Positions 18,970 through 28,320 of a stretch of 64,000 nt of DNA are shown one piece after another; position 1 is the stretch's first letter, and each line of letters begins with the position of its first letter. The notes beneath the pieces were generated by a model that saw nothing but the letters and a program-made list of their open reading frames with translations, was not told the origin of the DNA and did no database searches. Source of the stretch: a bacterium (lineage in GTDB: Bacteria > Zhuqueibacterota > Zhuqueibacteria > Oleimicrobiales > Geothermoviventaceae); NCBI GenBank assembly GCA_028275345.1, contig JAPWUV010000002.1:525410-589409 (forward strand), written 5' to 3'. A program made the position numbers and the translations under genes.

Positions 18970-19989
18970 CTATTCCCCGAGGTACCTCTCGTACAAATGG
19001 ACAGCCTCTGACCAGTCGCCGACACCCTTGACGGACATCCGCCCATCTCGAAACACGGCCATCTCCACGTCACCGATTTGAGCCCAGACCAGATACTCGT
19101 TGGCCTTCACATGCTGGACCCGCTGCAAACGCGCCCGGATCACATTCAGGTCGACCTCCGCCTTGCGCTCCGGCAGGATGTTCACCACGTCATCATCCAC
19201 GATCACTTGGGGACCCGTGGGTTTCTCCGCGCTGAGCCATTCGAATTCACCTCGGACGCAGACGGGACAAGGATCGCTGCCTACCCGCCGGGCCACCGAG
19301 ATGGCCTCCATTTCCACGGACCACACGTCCAGCACGTGCAGGCGGCCAGCCCACGCCTTCTCGGGTTTCCGCCGCACCAGCGCTTGCACAGCGAGGCTGC
19401 ATTGAAGCGCCGAGGTCACGCGCACAGTGGGCGGGTAGAGGCCCGTGTCGCGCACCGGCTGCGGAACCGTGTTCTGCGACAAGAGGCAGCGCAAGCAGGC
19501 GGTGACGCCCGGAAGCACCGCCATGGCATATCCTTGAGACCCCGCCACCGCACCGAACACGAGCGGTTTTCCCGCCCGCACACAGGCTTCATTCAGGAGG
19601 AAGCGGAGGGACAGGTTGTCCGAACCGTCGATTACGACGTCGACTCCCTTCAACAGGCGCGTGACGTTGGAGGCATCCACATGCCACACTTTCCCATCAA
19701 CTGCGACGCGCGAGTTAATCGACTTCAGCCGCTCCCGAAGGGCGAGAGCTTTCGGCCTCACCTGGTCGGCGTCTTCCTCGGTGTACAACGCCTGCCGATG
19801 AAGGTTGGTCACGTCGACGTAGTCCCGGTCCACGAGTCTGAGACCGCCGATCCCCATTCGACAGAGCATCTCCGCCACGTGGGATCCCAGCCCTCCCAGC
19901 CCCACCACCAATGCTTTGGAACGGGAGAGCACCTCCTGGCCCTTCGAGCCCAGAGGCTCAAACGCGATCTGTTTCTGGAAACGTTCCAC
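18970..19989 (-). CDS. ThiF/MoeB/HesA-family adenylyltransferase (E1-like)
   Basis: Such enzymes adenylate the C-terminal Gly-Gly of small sulfur carriers (ThiS, MoaD) so that sulfur can be loaded. The Rossmann nucleotide site is VVGLGGLGSHVAEML (residues 28-42), with VDRDYVDVTNLHRQ and the VIDGSDNLSLRF segment (Asp124). A structural zinc site is supplied by Cys165 and Cys168 (CLRCLL) and Cys241 and Cys244 (CPVC). There is no rhodanese domain; the last 85 residues form a short domain that ends in SVKGVGDWSEAVHLYERYL. No sulfur-carrier gene is nearby, so the pathway (thiamine, molybdopterin or other) cannot be decided. It is followed one base later by RNase HI. Confidence 0.87.
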   Translation of the reverse strand: MERFQKQIAFEPLGSKGQEVLSRSKALVVGLGGLGSHVAEMLCRMGIGGLRLVDRDYVDVTNLHRQALYTEEDADQVRPKALALRERLKSINSRVAVDGKVWHVDASNVTRLLKGVDVVIDGSDNLSLRFLLNEACVRAGKPLVFGAVAGSQGYAMAVLPGVTACLRCLLSQNTVPQPVRDTGLYPPTVRVTSALQCSLAVQALVRRKPEKAWAGRLHVLDVWSVEMEAISVARRVGSDPCPVCVRGEFEWLSAEKPTGPQVIVDDDVVNILPERKAEVDLNVIRARLQRVQHVKANEYLVWAQIGDVEMAVFRDGRMSVKGVGDWSEAVHLYERYLGE

Positions 19990-20098
19990 CGGACCTCAAC
20001 CCCGATACCCTTCTCGGCAAGTCTTCAAGCCATTCCGGGACGTTTCGCCGCGCCTCCTCCGCGCGACTCCTGGCCCCCAAAGTAAGAGTATCCTCCGT

Positions 20099-20665
20099 CT
20101 AACTCCAGGCTACCACCGAAAAGGCAAGCGAAAGCACAAACCAGGTCGCAACGGTCAGAGCTACTGCTGCCATGGCAAAAGGGCGACTCACCTCGTCCCG
20201 TACGCGGAAAACGGGGGGCGAGTAGGTGTAGATCAAGTAAAGAGAATACAGCCCTGCGAGCGAGAAGGGACGGAGCACGGGCAACAAGTAAAAAGCACCC
20301 GCTCCGAAGGCTGGCGCGAGAGCGTAGGCCACGAAAGCAAAGGAGCGATTGAAATCGGGTTCGAGCTCGAAATATGGGCTCACATAGGCGAGCAGTTCGG
20401 CTACCAAGAACACGTGGCCGATCATGAGGCCGTAGAAAAGGGCTGATCTCAGTAAGGCCGGGACCGCCGGTGCCAACACTCCCTTGTCCCCCACAATGGC
20501 GTTCCCCACGAAGGCAGCGATGGCCGGGACGGCGGCGGCGTAGACCAAGTAACTTCGAAATACCTCCCCCGCTATCTGCTCCTCTTCCGCCAACTCCTCA
20601 AAAAACCGTCGGTGGTCTCGGACGATGCGTAGGCCAAGCTCCCACAGTTCCTTCAATTTCACCAT
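20099..20665 (-). CDS. Yip1-like small integral membrane protein
   Basis: A protein of about 188 residues with a soluble N-terminal helix (ELWELGLRIVRDHRRFFEELAEEE without further motif) and four to five hydrophobic segments (YLVYAAAVPAIAAFVGNAIV, LRSALFYGLMIGHVFLVAEL, SFAFVAYALAPAFGAGAFYL). This is the usual look of the bacterial YIP1 family; no enzymatic role is known. I set the start at ATG 20665 (MVKLKELWEL), 16 bases after the dnaE stop. The frame is open further upstream, but that part overlaps dnaE. Inner-membrane location is inferred. Confidence 0.72.
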   Translation of the reverse strand: MVKLKELWELGLRIVRDHRRFFEELAEEEQIAGEVFRSYLVYAAAVPAIAAFVGNAIVGDKGVLAPAVPALLRSALFYGLMIGHVFLVAELLAYVSPYFELEPDFNRSFAFVAYALAPAFGAGAFYLLPVLRPFSLAGLYSLYLIYTYSPPVFRVRDEVSRPFAMAAVALTVATWFVLSLAFSVVAWS

Positions 20666-20681
20666 CGGAGGTCGCGATCCC

Positions 20682-23600
20682 TCAGCCTTCCAACTGAACG
20701 TTATCCTGTCCAAGTAGCGCGCGTAGTGAGCGGAAAAGCGAAGACGACGGTTCCACTTTGAATCGCACACTGCGGAGCACGTAGTCACCATTCCCTGTAT
20801 TCCGCAGCTCAATTATGACGGGACATCCCCCGGGATTCTCCGACAGCAAGCGGCGCACGTTTTCCACCAAGTTTTCGTCCGTCGCCTGAAGGTCAAAGGC
20901 CAGACGGATCCGCTTCGTGAGGCGCTGGTGGGCTTCCTCGAGCGGCAGGATTTCCTCGGCGATGATCTTAGCATCCTGCTCCTCACGGTGGCTGACCTTG
21001 CCTTTCACCAATAGCATCGCCTCTTCCCGAAGAAGATCCCGGTAGCGCTCCAAAGGCTCGGAAAACACGAGGACCTCAGCAGATCCCGAAAAATCCTCGA
21101 GGCTCAAGAACGCGAACGGTCGCTGGCCATCGCTCGATCGCACGCTGACGCCGGTGACTACGCCAGCCACCCGCACTGCCGCCTGGTCAGGCAATTCCGC
21201 CAGGGAATCCAGGGTGACCGTCGAGAACGCCCGGACCTCTTGCTCGTATTTCTCCAGCGGATGGCCCGAGACATAGAAACCCAGCAGCTGTTTCTCCCGA
21301 GCCAGCGTTTCCCCGTGGCTCCACTCCGGCACGTCGGGGAGCCGCGGCTGAAGCGTAGCCGCGACCTCGTCACTGCCGGCGAAGAGATCGGCTTGCTCCA
21401 GCAGGCGGGAACCTTGCATTCTCTGGCCGAACTGGATAGCGAGATCCACCGCCGCCATCAGCTGCGCACGATGGCCTTCCAAGGAGTCCATGGCTCCCGC
21501 CTGGATGAGGCTTTCCAGCACTTTCTTGTTCACATGCCGCAGATCCACCCGCTGGCAGAGCTCGAAGATCGTGCGGAAACGGCCGTGCCTTTTCCTCGCC
21601 TGCACGATGGAATTGATCGCCTGAACGCCCACGTTCTTCACCGCGGCCAGGCCGAAGCGGATGCCCTGGTCCGTCACGGTGAAGGTGGCATGGCTTTCGT
21701 TGACGTCCGGAGGTAAAACGCGAAGCCCCATGCGGCGACACTCGTCGATGAGGGTGACGATGCGCTTGCTATCGGCCATTTCGCTGGTGAGCGTCGCGGC
21801 CATGAACTCCGCGGGGAAATGGGCCTTGAGGTAGGCCGTTTGGTACGCCACGATGGAGTAGGCTGCCGCATGGCTCTTATTGAAGCCGTACTGGGCGAAA
21901 CGCTCCATCAAGTCGAAGATGGCCTCGGCCGTCTCGGGTGCGATCCCCCGTTCCCGAGCACCTTCCACAAACTCCTGCCGCTGGCTGACCATGAGCTCTG
22001 CCTTTTTCTTGCCCATGGCCCGCCGCAGTAGATCGGCTTTGCCCAACGAGAACCCCGCTAGCTCCGAAGCGATCCTCATCACCTGCTCTTGGTAGACGAT
22101 CACCCCATAGGTCTCCTTCAGGATCGGCTCCAGCTTGGGGTGGAGGTACTCGATCTGGGTCTTCCCCTGCTTCCGCAGGATGAAGTCGTCGATCATCTCC
22201 ATGGGGCCGGGGCGATAGAGGGCGTTCATCGCGATCAGGTCTTCGAGGCAACGAGGCTTGAGCTTCCTCAAGTACTCCCGCATGCCCGAGCTTTCGAATT
22301 GGAACACAGCCACCGTCTCGCCGCGGCCGAATAGCTCGAAGGTCTCCGGATCATCCAATGGGATCTTGTCGATGTCAACATGGGTGCCCTTCTCAGCCAG
22401 CATCCTCACAGTGTCGTGGATCACGGTGAGCGTGCGGAGACCGAGGAAGTCCATCTTGAGGAGGCCGATGGCCTCGAGCGATTTCATGTCATACTGAGTC
22501 GTGATTTCGCCTTCCTTCGACTTGTAGAGGGGGGTGTGATTCGTGAGAGCATCGGGAGTGATGACCACCCCTGCGGCGTGGGTCGATGCATGGCGGGCGA
22601 GCCCCTCCAGGACCAGCGAGATCTCGAAAAGCTTCTTGTACCGTTCGCTCGAATCGATTAGTTCGCGTAAACGCGGCTCTTGATCAATCGCCTCCCGAAG
22701 CTTGATCCCGAGGGTCTGAGGCACCAGCTTGGCGACCCGATCCACTTCTGCGTACGGGAAGCCGAGCACCCGGCCCACGTCGCGAACCACCGCTCGGGCC
22801 GCCATGGTCCCGAAGGTGATGATCTGGGCGACGTTCTCGCTCCCGTACTTGCGTTTGACGTAGTTGATCACCTCGTCGCGGCGCTCGTAGCAAAAGTCGA
22901 TGTCGATGTCCGGCATCGTCACCCGCTCGGGATTCAGGAATCGCTCGAAGAGTAGGCCGTACTTCACTGGGTCCACGTTGGTGATGCCGAGACAATAGGA
23001 AACGAGGCTCCCCGCCGCCGAACCGCGACCCGGCCCCACCGGGATCCCATTGCTCCGCGCGAAGTCCACGAAGTCCTTCACGATGAGAAAGTAGCCGGCA
23101 TACCCCGTCTTTCGGATGATCTCCAGCTCGTGCTCGAGCCGGTGCTCAAGCTCGCGTGTGACCACAGGATACCGCGCCCGCAACCCCTCGCGTGCCAGCG
23201 AGGCGAGATATTCGTCCAGCTTCAAAGACTGGGCTTCCGGCGGAAGTTGATATTGTGGCAGGAGCGGTCGGCCGAGCTCAAGGATGAGGTTACACTTGTT
23301 CGCAACCTCAAGGGTGTTTGCGAGGGCCTCAGGATACTCCCGGAAGGCCTCGCGCATCTCCTCGTAGGACTTGAAGTAGATCTGATCGGTCTCGTAGCGC
23401 AGCCGAGTGGGATCGTTTCTGTCTTTTTGGGTCTGGAGACACAACAGAACGTCGTGCGCTTCCGCATGCTCCCGCTTGAGGTAGTGGATATCGTTCGTGG
23501 CAACGACCTTGATACCCAGCTCACGGCCAAGCTCTACGATGGCTGGAAGGATGCGCTCTTCCTGGGGCAAGCCGTGATTCTGGATCTCCAAGTAAAAGTC

Positions 23601-24110
23601 GTCGCCAAAGATCTCCCGATATTCGAGAGCAACCCGCCGCGCCGCGTCCAGCTCGTTCTTGAGGAGCTTCTGCGCAATCTCTCCTTTGATGCACGCCGAT
23701 AGCGCAATCAGCCCCTCCGAATGCTCGCGGAGCACCTCCTTATCGACGCGCGGCTTGTAGTAATAGCCGTCGAGGTAGCCGATCGTCGCCAGTTTCAGCA
23801 GGTTACGGTAGCCTTTCTCGTTCTTCGCGAGCAGAACCAGGTGATATGAGCTCTCCGCCCCGCCCTTGCCCGCCACGCGCTCGAAACGGCTACGAGGAGC
23901 GACGTACGTTTCGATCCCGAGAATGGGCTTGATACCCGCGCTAAGGGCCGCACGATAGAATTCAATGGCGCCGAACATGTTCCCGTGGTCCGTGAGTGCC
24001 AAAGCGGGCATCTCGTAGTTGGCACATTGGGCCACGAGATCCTCAATTCGACACGCCCCATCGAGAAGGCTGTAATGGGAATGATTGTGCAGGTGTACGA
24101 ACTCGACCAT
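20682..24110 (-). CDS. dnaE: DNA polymerase III alpha subunit
   Basis: Main replicative polymerase subunit. The PHP domain opens with FVHLHNHSHYSLLDG. The polymerase core has PVGPGRGSAAGSLVSYCLGI and the catalytic Asp motif MPDIDIDFCYERRDEVI, then GLLKMDFLGLRTLTVI and YQEQVMRIASELAGFS. The helix-hairpin-helix region and an OB domain (VRVAGVVTGVSVRSSDGQRPF) follow at the C-terminus. About 1142 residues is normal for DnaE1. I use ATG 24110 (MVEFVHLHNH); a GTG six codons upstream is also possible. It lies between the Yip1-like gene downstream and the YbgF-like gene upstream. Confidence 0.96.
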   Translation of the reverse strand: MVEFVHLHNHSHYSLLDGACRIEDLVAQCANYEMPALALTDHGNMFGAIEFYRAALSAGIKPILGIETYVAPRSRFERVAGKGGAESSYHLVLLAKNEKGYRNLLKLATIGYLDGYYYKPRVDKEVLREHSEGLIALSACIKGEIAQKLLKNELDAARRVALEYREIFGDDFYLEIQNHGLPQEERILPAIVELGRELGIKVVATNDIHYLKREHAEAHDVLLCLQTQKDRNDPTRLRYETDQIYFKSYEEMREAFREYPEALANTLEVANKCNLILELGRPLLPQYQLPPEAQSLKLDEYLASLAREGLRARYPVVTRELEHRLEHELEIIRKTGYAGYFLIVKDFVDFARSNGIPVGPGRGSAAGSLVSYCLGITNVDPVKYGLLFERFLNPERVTMPDIDIDFCYERRDEVINYVKRKYGSENVAQIITFGTMAARAVVRDVGRVLGFPYAEVDRVAKLVPQTLGIKLREAIDQEPRLRELIDSSERYKKLFEISLVLEGLARHASTHAAGVVITPDALTNHTPLYKSKEGEITTQYDMKSLEAIGLLKMDFLGLRTLTVIHDTVRMLAEKGTHVDIDKIPLDDPETFELFGRGETVAVFQFESSGMREYLRKLKPRCLEDLIAMNALYRPGPMEMIDDFILRKQGKTQIEYLHPKLEPILKETYGVIVYQEQVMRIASELAGFSLGKADLLRRAMGKKKAELMVSQRQEFVEGARERGIAPETAEAIFDLMERFAQYGFNKSHAAAYSIVAYQTAYLKAHFPAEFMAATLTSEMADSKRIVTLIDECRRMGLRVLPPDVNESHATFTVTDQGIRFGLAAVKNVGVQAINSIVQARKRHGRFRTIFELCQRVDLRHVNKKVLESLIQAGAMDSLEGHRAQLMAAVDLAIQFGQRMQGSRLLEQADLFAGSDEVAATLQPRLPDVPEWSHGETLAREKQLLGFYVSGHPLEKYEQEVRAFSTVTLDSLAELPDQAAVRVAGVVTGVSVRSSDGQRPFAFLSLEDFSGSAEVLVFSEPLERYRDLLREEAMLLVKGKVSHREEQDAKIIAEEILPLEEAHQRLTKRIRLAFDLQATDENLVENVRRLLSENPGGCPVIIELRNTGNGDYVLRSVRFKVEPSSSLFRSLRALLGQDNVQLEG

Positions 24111-24174
24111 CCTGGCCTCGCAGTTCACATTCGGGCCCCGTATTCCTGCTCCCGGAGGCCGGTCAAACCGTGGC

Positions 24175-25149
24175 CTACACGGCGAGCCGGCTCAGGTAGG
24201 CCCGAGCTGTGGTCACGTACTCACTCTGGGGATACAGCTTCAGAAAATTTTCCAGTTCTTGCTGGGCCATCCGCGCGTCCCCGAGGCGCATCTGACACAG
24301 CGCGATCTTCAGCTGCGCGTCATCATACTTGTCCGTGGCGTCGAAGGCGAACACCCGGCAAAAGGCCGAAAAGGCTTCCAAATAGCGTCTCTGCCCGTAC
24401 AGACATTCGCCGATCCAGTACTGACAATTGTCGGCCAGGGGATGAACCGGGTTTTCGGCAAGCAGTGACTGGAATTGCTCCAGAGCTTGCGCATACTGCC
24501 GCTGGTGGAAAAGCCGCAAGGCCTCGTCGTACCTACGCTCGAACTCGGGCACCGGACGGCTTGCTTGCACCCCCTCCGCCACGCCGACTCGAATCACCGT
24601 CGAGGGAGCAGGGGACACATCCCTCGTGCTGGGCCCAAGGGCGACGCGCGGTTGAACCTCCCTCGCCTGGCCGCTTGCCCATCGAGTGGCAAGTTGAGGG
24701 AGCCGGGAATCGAGGCTTCCGAGATCCTTTCCTTCGACGGCTCCCAATTGAGTCGCGAGCCGAACAATTCCAGAGTCAAGACTGGCGGATTCCTTCTCCA
24801 GTCGGGCAATCTCGGTGCTCCGTGCATCCACCTCTCGACGGAGTCTTTCCAGTTGCTGGAGCAGCGCGTAGAGCTGCTCCGGCTCCGCCTGCGATTGAGG
24901 GGCCTTCTCCGGCTGCGTCGCCGGGACCTCCGCTACGGTCGCCGGACTCGCCGCCGTCGTTTCCGCCGGAGCAGGGGCCAATTCTTGATCAAGACCAAGA
25001 AGCTCGATCAGTTCGCGCTTGTAGGTCTCCTCATCCACGCTCTTTCCACGTCTGGCGTCTCTCTGGACAGCGCAGACGAGAAAGAGGCCGATGACGACCA
25101 GAATGAGGTTCCCCAACGAACTCATCAGCAGCTGGCGCGAGTTGTTCAT
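24175..25149 (-). CDS. YbgF/CpoB-like membrane-anchored coiled-coil TPR protein
   Basis: About 324 residues. An N-terminal membrane segment (SLGNLILVVIGLFLVCAV) is followed by a Pro/Ala/Glu-rich linker. A coiled coil (YALLQQLERLRREVDARS) comes next. The C-terminal TPR array (YDEALRLFHQRQYAQALEQF, HPLADNCQYWIGECLYGQRR, KIALCQMRLGDARMAQQEL) is the arrangement seen in YbgF/CpoB, which links the Tol-Pal system to cell-wall synthesis. The YWIGECLY element is a hallmark of YbgF TPRs. Unlike E. coli CpoB it keeps an apparent membrane anchor rather than a cleavable signal. ATG 25149 is chosen because AGGAGGTGG lies upstream; a GTG eight codons earlier would put that site inside the gene. The adjacent murA agrees with a wall role. 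Confidence 0.78.
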   Translation of the reverse strand: MNNSRQLLMSSLGNLILVVIGLFLVCAVQRDARRGKSVDEETYKRELIELLGLDQELAPAPAETTAASPATVAEVPATQPEKAPQSQAEPEQLYALLQQLERLRREVDARSTEIARLEKESASLDSGIVRLATQLGAVEGKDLGSLDSRLPQLATRWASGQAREVQPRVALGPSTRDVSPAPSTVIRVGVAEGVQASRPVPEFERRYDEALRLFHQRQYAQALEQFQSLLAENPVHPLADNCQYWIGECLYGQRRYLEAFSAFCRVFAFDATDKYDDAQLKIALCQMRLGDARMAQQELENFLKLYPQSEYVTTARAYLSRLAV

Positions 25150-25221
25150 CTCGACCACCTCCTCTGAAAACACGCCCCGGCGAGAACTCCCCCCTGTGAC
25201 CCCTCCTGGCGACAGAGGCGC

Positions 25222-26520
25222 TCAGCTCTCATCGGGTGGCATAACACCTACCACAGCTTCTGGCCACGGCTCCTGCTCTCGCCAGATCTCCGCACCCAAA
25301 CCCTTCAGTTTCTCCTCAATGCGCTCGTAGCCGCGGTCGATATGGTACACCCGGGATACGTCGGTCCGACCCTCCGCCACAAGGCCGGCAAGGATCAAAG
25401 AAGCGCTGGCCCGCAGGTCGGTGGACATCACAGGCGCGCCCTGCAGCTTCGGTACGCCTACCACGTGCGCGGAATTGCCATCCATGCGGATGTCGGCTCC
25501 GAGCCGGCGCAACTCGGCGACGTGCGTGAAGCGATCGGCAAAGATCGTGTCGACGATCACCGAGGTACCCTCCGCAATGCACATGAGCGCCATCCATTGT
25601 GCCTGCATGTCGGTCGGGAAGCCGGGATAAACCGCCGTCGTCACATCCACCGCTTTCACCCTGCGGTCGCACTTCACCCGGACCCAATCCGGGCCCTCGA
25701 AAACTTCCGCTCCGGCATCGGTGAGCTTGGCCAGCACGCTGCGGAGATGGTCGGGTACAACCTGCCTCACCGTCACATCGCCCTGGGTGATCGCCCCAGC
25801 TACGAGAAACGTCCCCGCCTCGATCCGGTCCGGTATGGTTTCGAAATCCGCAGGTTGCAGCTCCTGCACTCCCCGGATCACAAGCCTGTCCGTCCCAATG
25901 CCTTCGATCTGGGCACCCATTCCGTTCAGAAACTCGGCGAGGGAGGCGATTTCAGGCTCTCGCGCCGCGTTCTCGATCACCGTTGTACCTTCGGCCAGCG
26001 CGGCCGCCATCAGGATGTTGCCGGTGGCGCCGACGCTGGGGATGTCCAGCGTGATGGTCGTCCCTTTGAGTTTCTTGGCCCGAGCAACGATATAGCCCCG
26101 TTCCAGTCCGATCTCCGCACCGAGCTTTTGTAGCCCCTTGATATGGAGATCCACCGGGCGAGGCCCCCAGGCACATCCGCCGGGCAAGGAGACCCGAGCA
26201 TACCCGTACCGGGCGACGAGCGGACCAAGGACGTAGATCGAGGCGCGCATGGTCTTGACCAGCTCGTACGGGGCTTCGAAGAAGGAACAATTCGTCGTAT
26301 CAATCCTGAGCTCATGGCCCTCCTGGTCCACGCGGGCCCCGATGATGCGCAACAAGTGGCTCATCGTACGCACGTCCCGCAGCTCGGGCACCCGCTTGAT
26401 CCGGAATCTCCCGTGGGCCAGCAAGCACGCCGCCATGATGGGCAGCACAGCGTTCTTAGCGCCGCTAATCGTTACCTGCCCCTCCAGGCGCCTCCCGCCG
26501 ATCACTACGATCTTATCCAA
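25222..26520 (-). CDS. murA: UDP-N-acetylglucosamine 1-carboxyvinyltransferase
   Basis: First committed step of peptidoglycan synthesis: transfer of enolpyruvyl from PEP to UDP-GlcNAc. The 432-residue protein has Lys22 in SGAKNAVLP and the catalytic Cys116 in LPGGCAWGPRPVDLH. GATGNILMAAALAEG and YPGFPTDMQAQWMAL are also typical. The Cys is present, so a fosfomycin-sensitive active site is expected. Trp replaces the common Ile after CA. The start ATG 26520 follows recN by 51 bases. Confidence 0.96.
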   Translation of the reverse strand: MDKIVVIGGRRLEGQVTISGAKNAVLPIMAACLLAHGRFRIKRVPELRDVRTMSHLLRIIGARVDQEGHELRIDTTNCSFFEAPYELVKTMRASIYVLGPLVARYGYARVSLPGGCAWGPRPVDLHIKGLQKLGAEIGLERGYIVARAKKLKGTTITLDIPSVGATGNILMAAALAEGTTVIENAAREPEIASLAEFLNGMGAQIEGIGTDRLVIRGVQELQPADFETIPDRIEAGTFLVAGAITQGDVTVRQVVPDHLRSVLAKLTDAGAEVFEGPDWVRVKCDRRVKAVDVTTAVYPGFPTDMQAQWMALMCIAEGTSVIVDTIFADRFTHVAELRRLGADIRMDGNSAHVVGVPKLQGAPVMSTDLRASASLILAGLVAEGRTDVSRVYHIDRGYERIEEKLKGLGAEIWREQEPWPEAVVGVMPPDES

Positions 26521-26571
26521 CTTACCCGCTCCTCTCTTCGGACGCAGAAAATCCTGCTGATGCCTCTCGCT

Positions 26572-28299
26572 TTATTCCTCCCGCGCTTCTTGTCCGGCCT
26601 CGCGGAGAAGGGCTCTTGCCGCTTCGAGGTGAGTCTCCAAAACCTTCTCGCCGCTCAACAGGCGGGCGATCGCCTCCTCCCGTTCTCGTCCCCGCAGCTT
26701 CCGGACCTGCGTCCGGGTGATGCCCGAGCTGTCGAACTTCTCCACCAGGAAATGACTGTCCCCGTGACTGGCGATCTGCGGCAGGTGCGTGATGCATACC
26801 ACTTGGCGCTCCCTCGCAAGGGAACTCAGCTTGTTCCCGACCACCTGGGCGATCCGGCCGGAAATGCCCATATCGACTTCGTCGAAGATCATCGTCGGGA
26901 CCGGATCGCAGTGGACCAGAACCGACTTCAGGGCGAGCATGACTCGGGACACCTCGCCTCCGGAAGCGACCTTGGCGAGGGGACGGAGCCCCTGCCCCGG
27001 GTTCGTGGAGAGGTAGAATTCGACCTGGTCGATGCCACGAGACGTGGTCCGATACCGAACCCCTTCCAACTCGACCACACCGGCTGGATCCTCCTCCCTG
27101 CCGAACACCACTTGGAATTGCGCGCGGGGCATTCCAAGCTCCGCCAATTGCTCCTGGACAGCCTTCTCCAACCCTCGAGCTGCTTCTCGACGGGCTTCGG
27201 AAAGCTGGACAGCTAGGGTGGTCAGGCGCGCGCCCACCTCCGCCAGTTGCTTCTGCTTCTCCTCAATCTGCTCGCGGAGGCTGGTGAATTCGCCGAGCTG
27301 CCGCCGAAGCTCGTCCCGGTGGCGCAGGACTTCCTCCGTGGTGAGCCCGTAGCGCTTCTTCAGCCGTGCGTACAGGGCCAGTCGCTGCCGAACTTCCTCG
27401 AGCCTCGCAGGATCGGAATCGACGCGCGTCCGGTAGTTCTGCAGGGTTTTGGCGATCTCACTCACGCTGAGGCGCGCCTGATCCAGCTCGTCGGCAAGCT
27501 GCCCGAGGCTCGGGTCCACGGAACTCAGGGCCGAAAGCTCGTTCGCCGCCCTGTCCAGTAGTTCGGCAACACTCCCCTCCCGCTCGTACAGCAGCTCGTA
27601 CGCCAGCGAAGTGGACTCGTACAACCTCTGACTGTTACTCAGGATCTTTTCCGTCCGGATGAGCTCCGCTTCCTCTTCGACCGTGGGTTGGACGGACTCG
27701 ATCTCCTTTAGCTGGAACTCGAACAGTTCGCGCTTCTCCTGGAGCACCCGTTCGCGCTCGTTCAACTCCGCCAGTTCCTTCGTCAGCCGCGAATGCTCCC
27801 GATAAAGCAGGCCGAACTCAGCCACGCGAGCGGCAAGGGAAGCGAATTCGTCCAGATAGAGTATGTGGGTCGCAGGCCGGAGGAGGCTCTGATGCTCGTG
27901 CTGGCCGTGGAGATCGACCAGGAGATCACCGATCTCCTGCAACAGGGGAAGGGCCACCGGGGAATCGTTGACGAACGCCCGGCTTCGACCGCTTGCGAAG
28001 ATTTCCCGGCGCAGCACAAGGAAGTCCGGGTCTTCCGGATGAACCAGCCCATTCTCCTCCAACAACGCCCGGACTGGGCTCGCGGGCGGAAGGGTGAATT
28101 CCGCCTCCACCACAGCCTTTTCGGCTCCGCTTCGGAGCACCGTCGTGTCGGAGCGCGCGCCCAGCACGGTGCCGAGCGCATCGATCAGAAGGGATTTCCC
28201 AGCGCCGGTTTCGCCCGTGATGATATTTAACCCAGGCTCGAAGCCCACTTCTACCTGGTCGATCACGGCGAAATCTTGCACGCGCAGTTTGCTCAGCAT
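26572..28299 (-). CDS. recN: DNA repair protein RecN
   Basis: SMC-like ATPase acting in double-strand break repair. 575 residues: Walker A IITGETGAGKSLLIDALG near residue 30, two long coiled-coil arms (ELAELNERERVLQEKRELFE and LREQIEEKQKQLAEVGARL), the ABC signature GGEVSRVMLALKSVL and Walker B MIFDEVDMGISGRIA. The length is typical. The start is ATG 28299. It is located between the alkaline phosphatase gene (21-base gap) and murA, and is likely part of a long minus-strand transcription unit. Confidence 0.95.
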   Translation of the reverse strand: MLSKLRVQDFAVIDQVEVGFEPGLNIITGETGAGKSLLIDALGTVLGARSDTTVLRSGAEKAVVEAEFTLPPASPVRALLEENGLVHPEDPDFLVLRREIFASGRSRAFVNDSPVALPLLQEIGDLLVDLHGQHEHQSLLRPATHILYLDEFASLAARVAEFGLLYREHSRLTKELAELNERERVLQEKRELFEFQLKEIESVQPTVEEEAELIRTEKILSNSQRLYESTSLAYELLYEREGSVAELLDRAANELSALSSVDPSLGQLADELDQARLSVSEIAKTLQNYRTRVDSDPARLEEVRQRLALYARLKKRYGLTTEEVLRHRDELRRQLGEFTSLREQIEEKQKQLAEVGARLTTLAVQLSEARREAARGLEKAVQEQLAELGMPRAQFQVVFGREEDPAGVVELEGVRYRTTSRGIDQVEFYLSTNPGQGLRPLAKVASGGEVSRVMLALKSVLVHCDPVPTMIFDEVDMGISGRIAQVVGNKLSSLARERQVVCITHLPQIASHGDSHFLVEKFDSSGITRTQVRKLRGREREEAIARLLSGEKVLETHLEAARALLREAGQEAREE

Positions 28300-28320
28300 C
28301 GCGTGGGAACCTCAGCCAGC

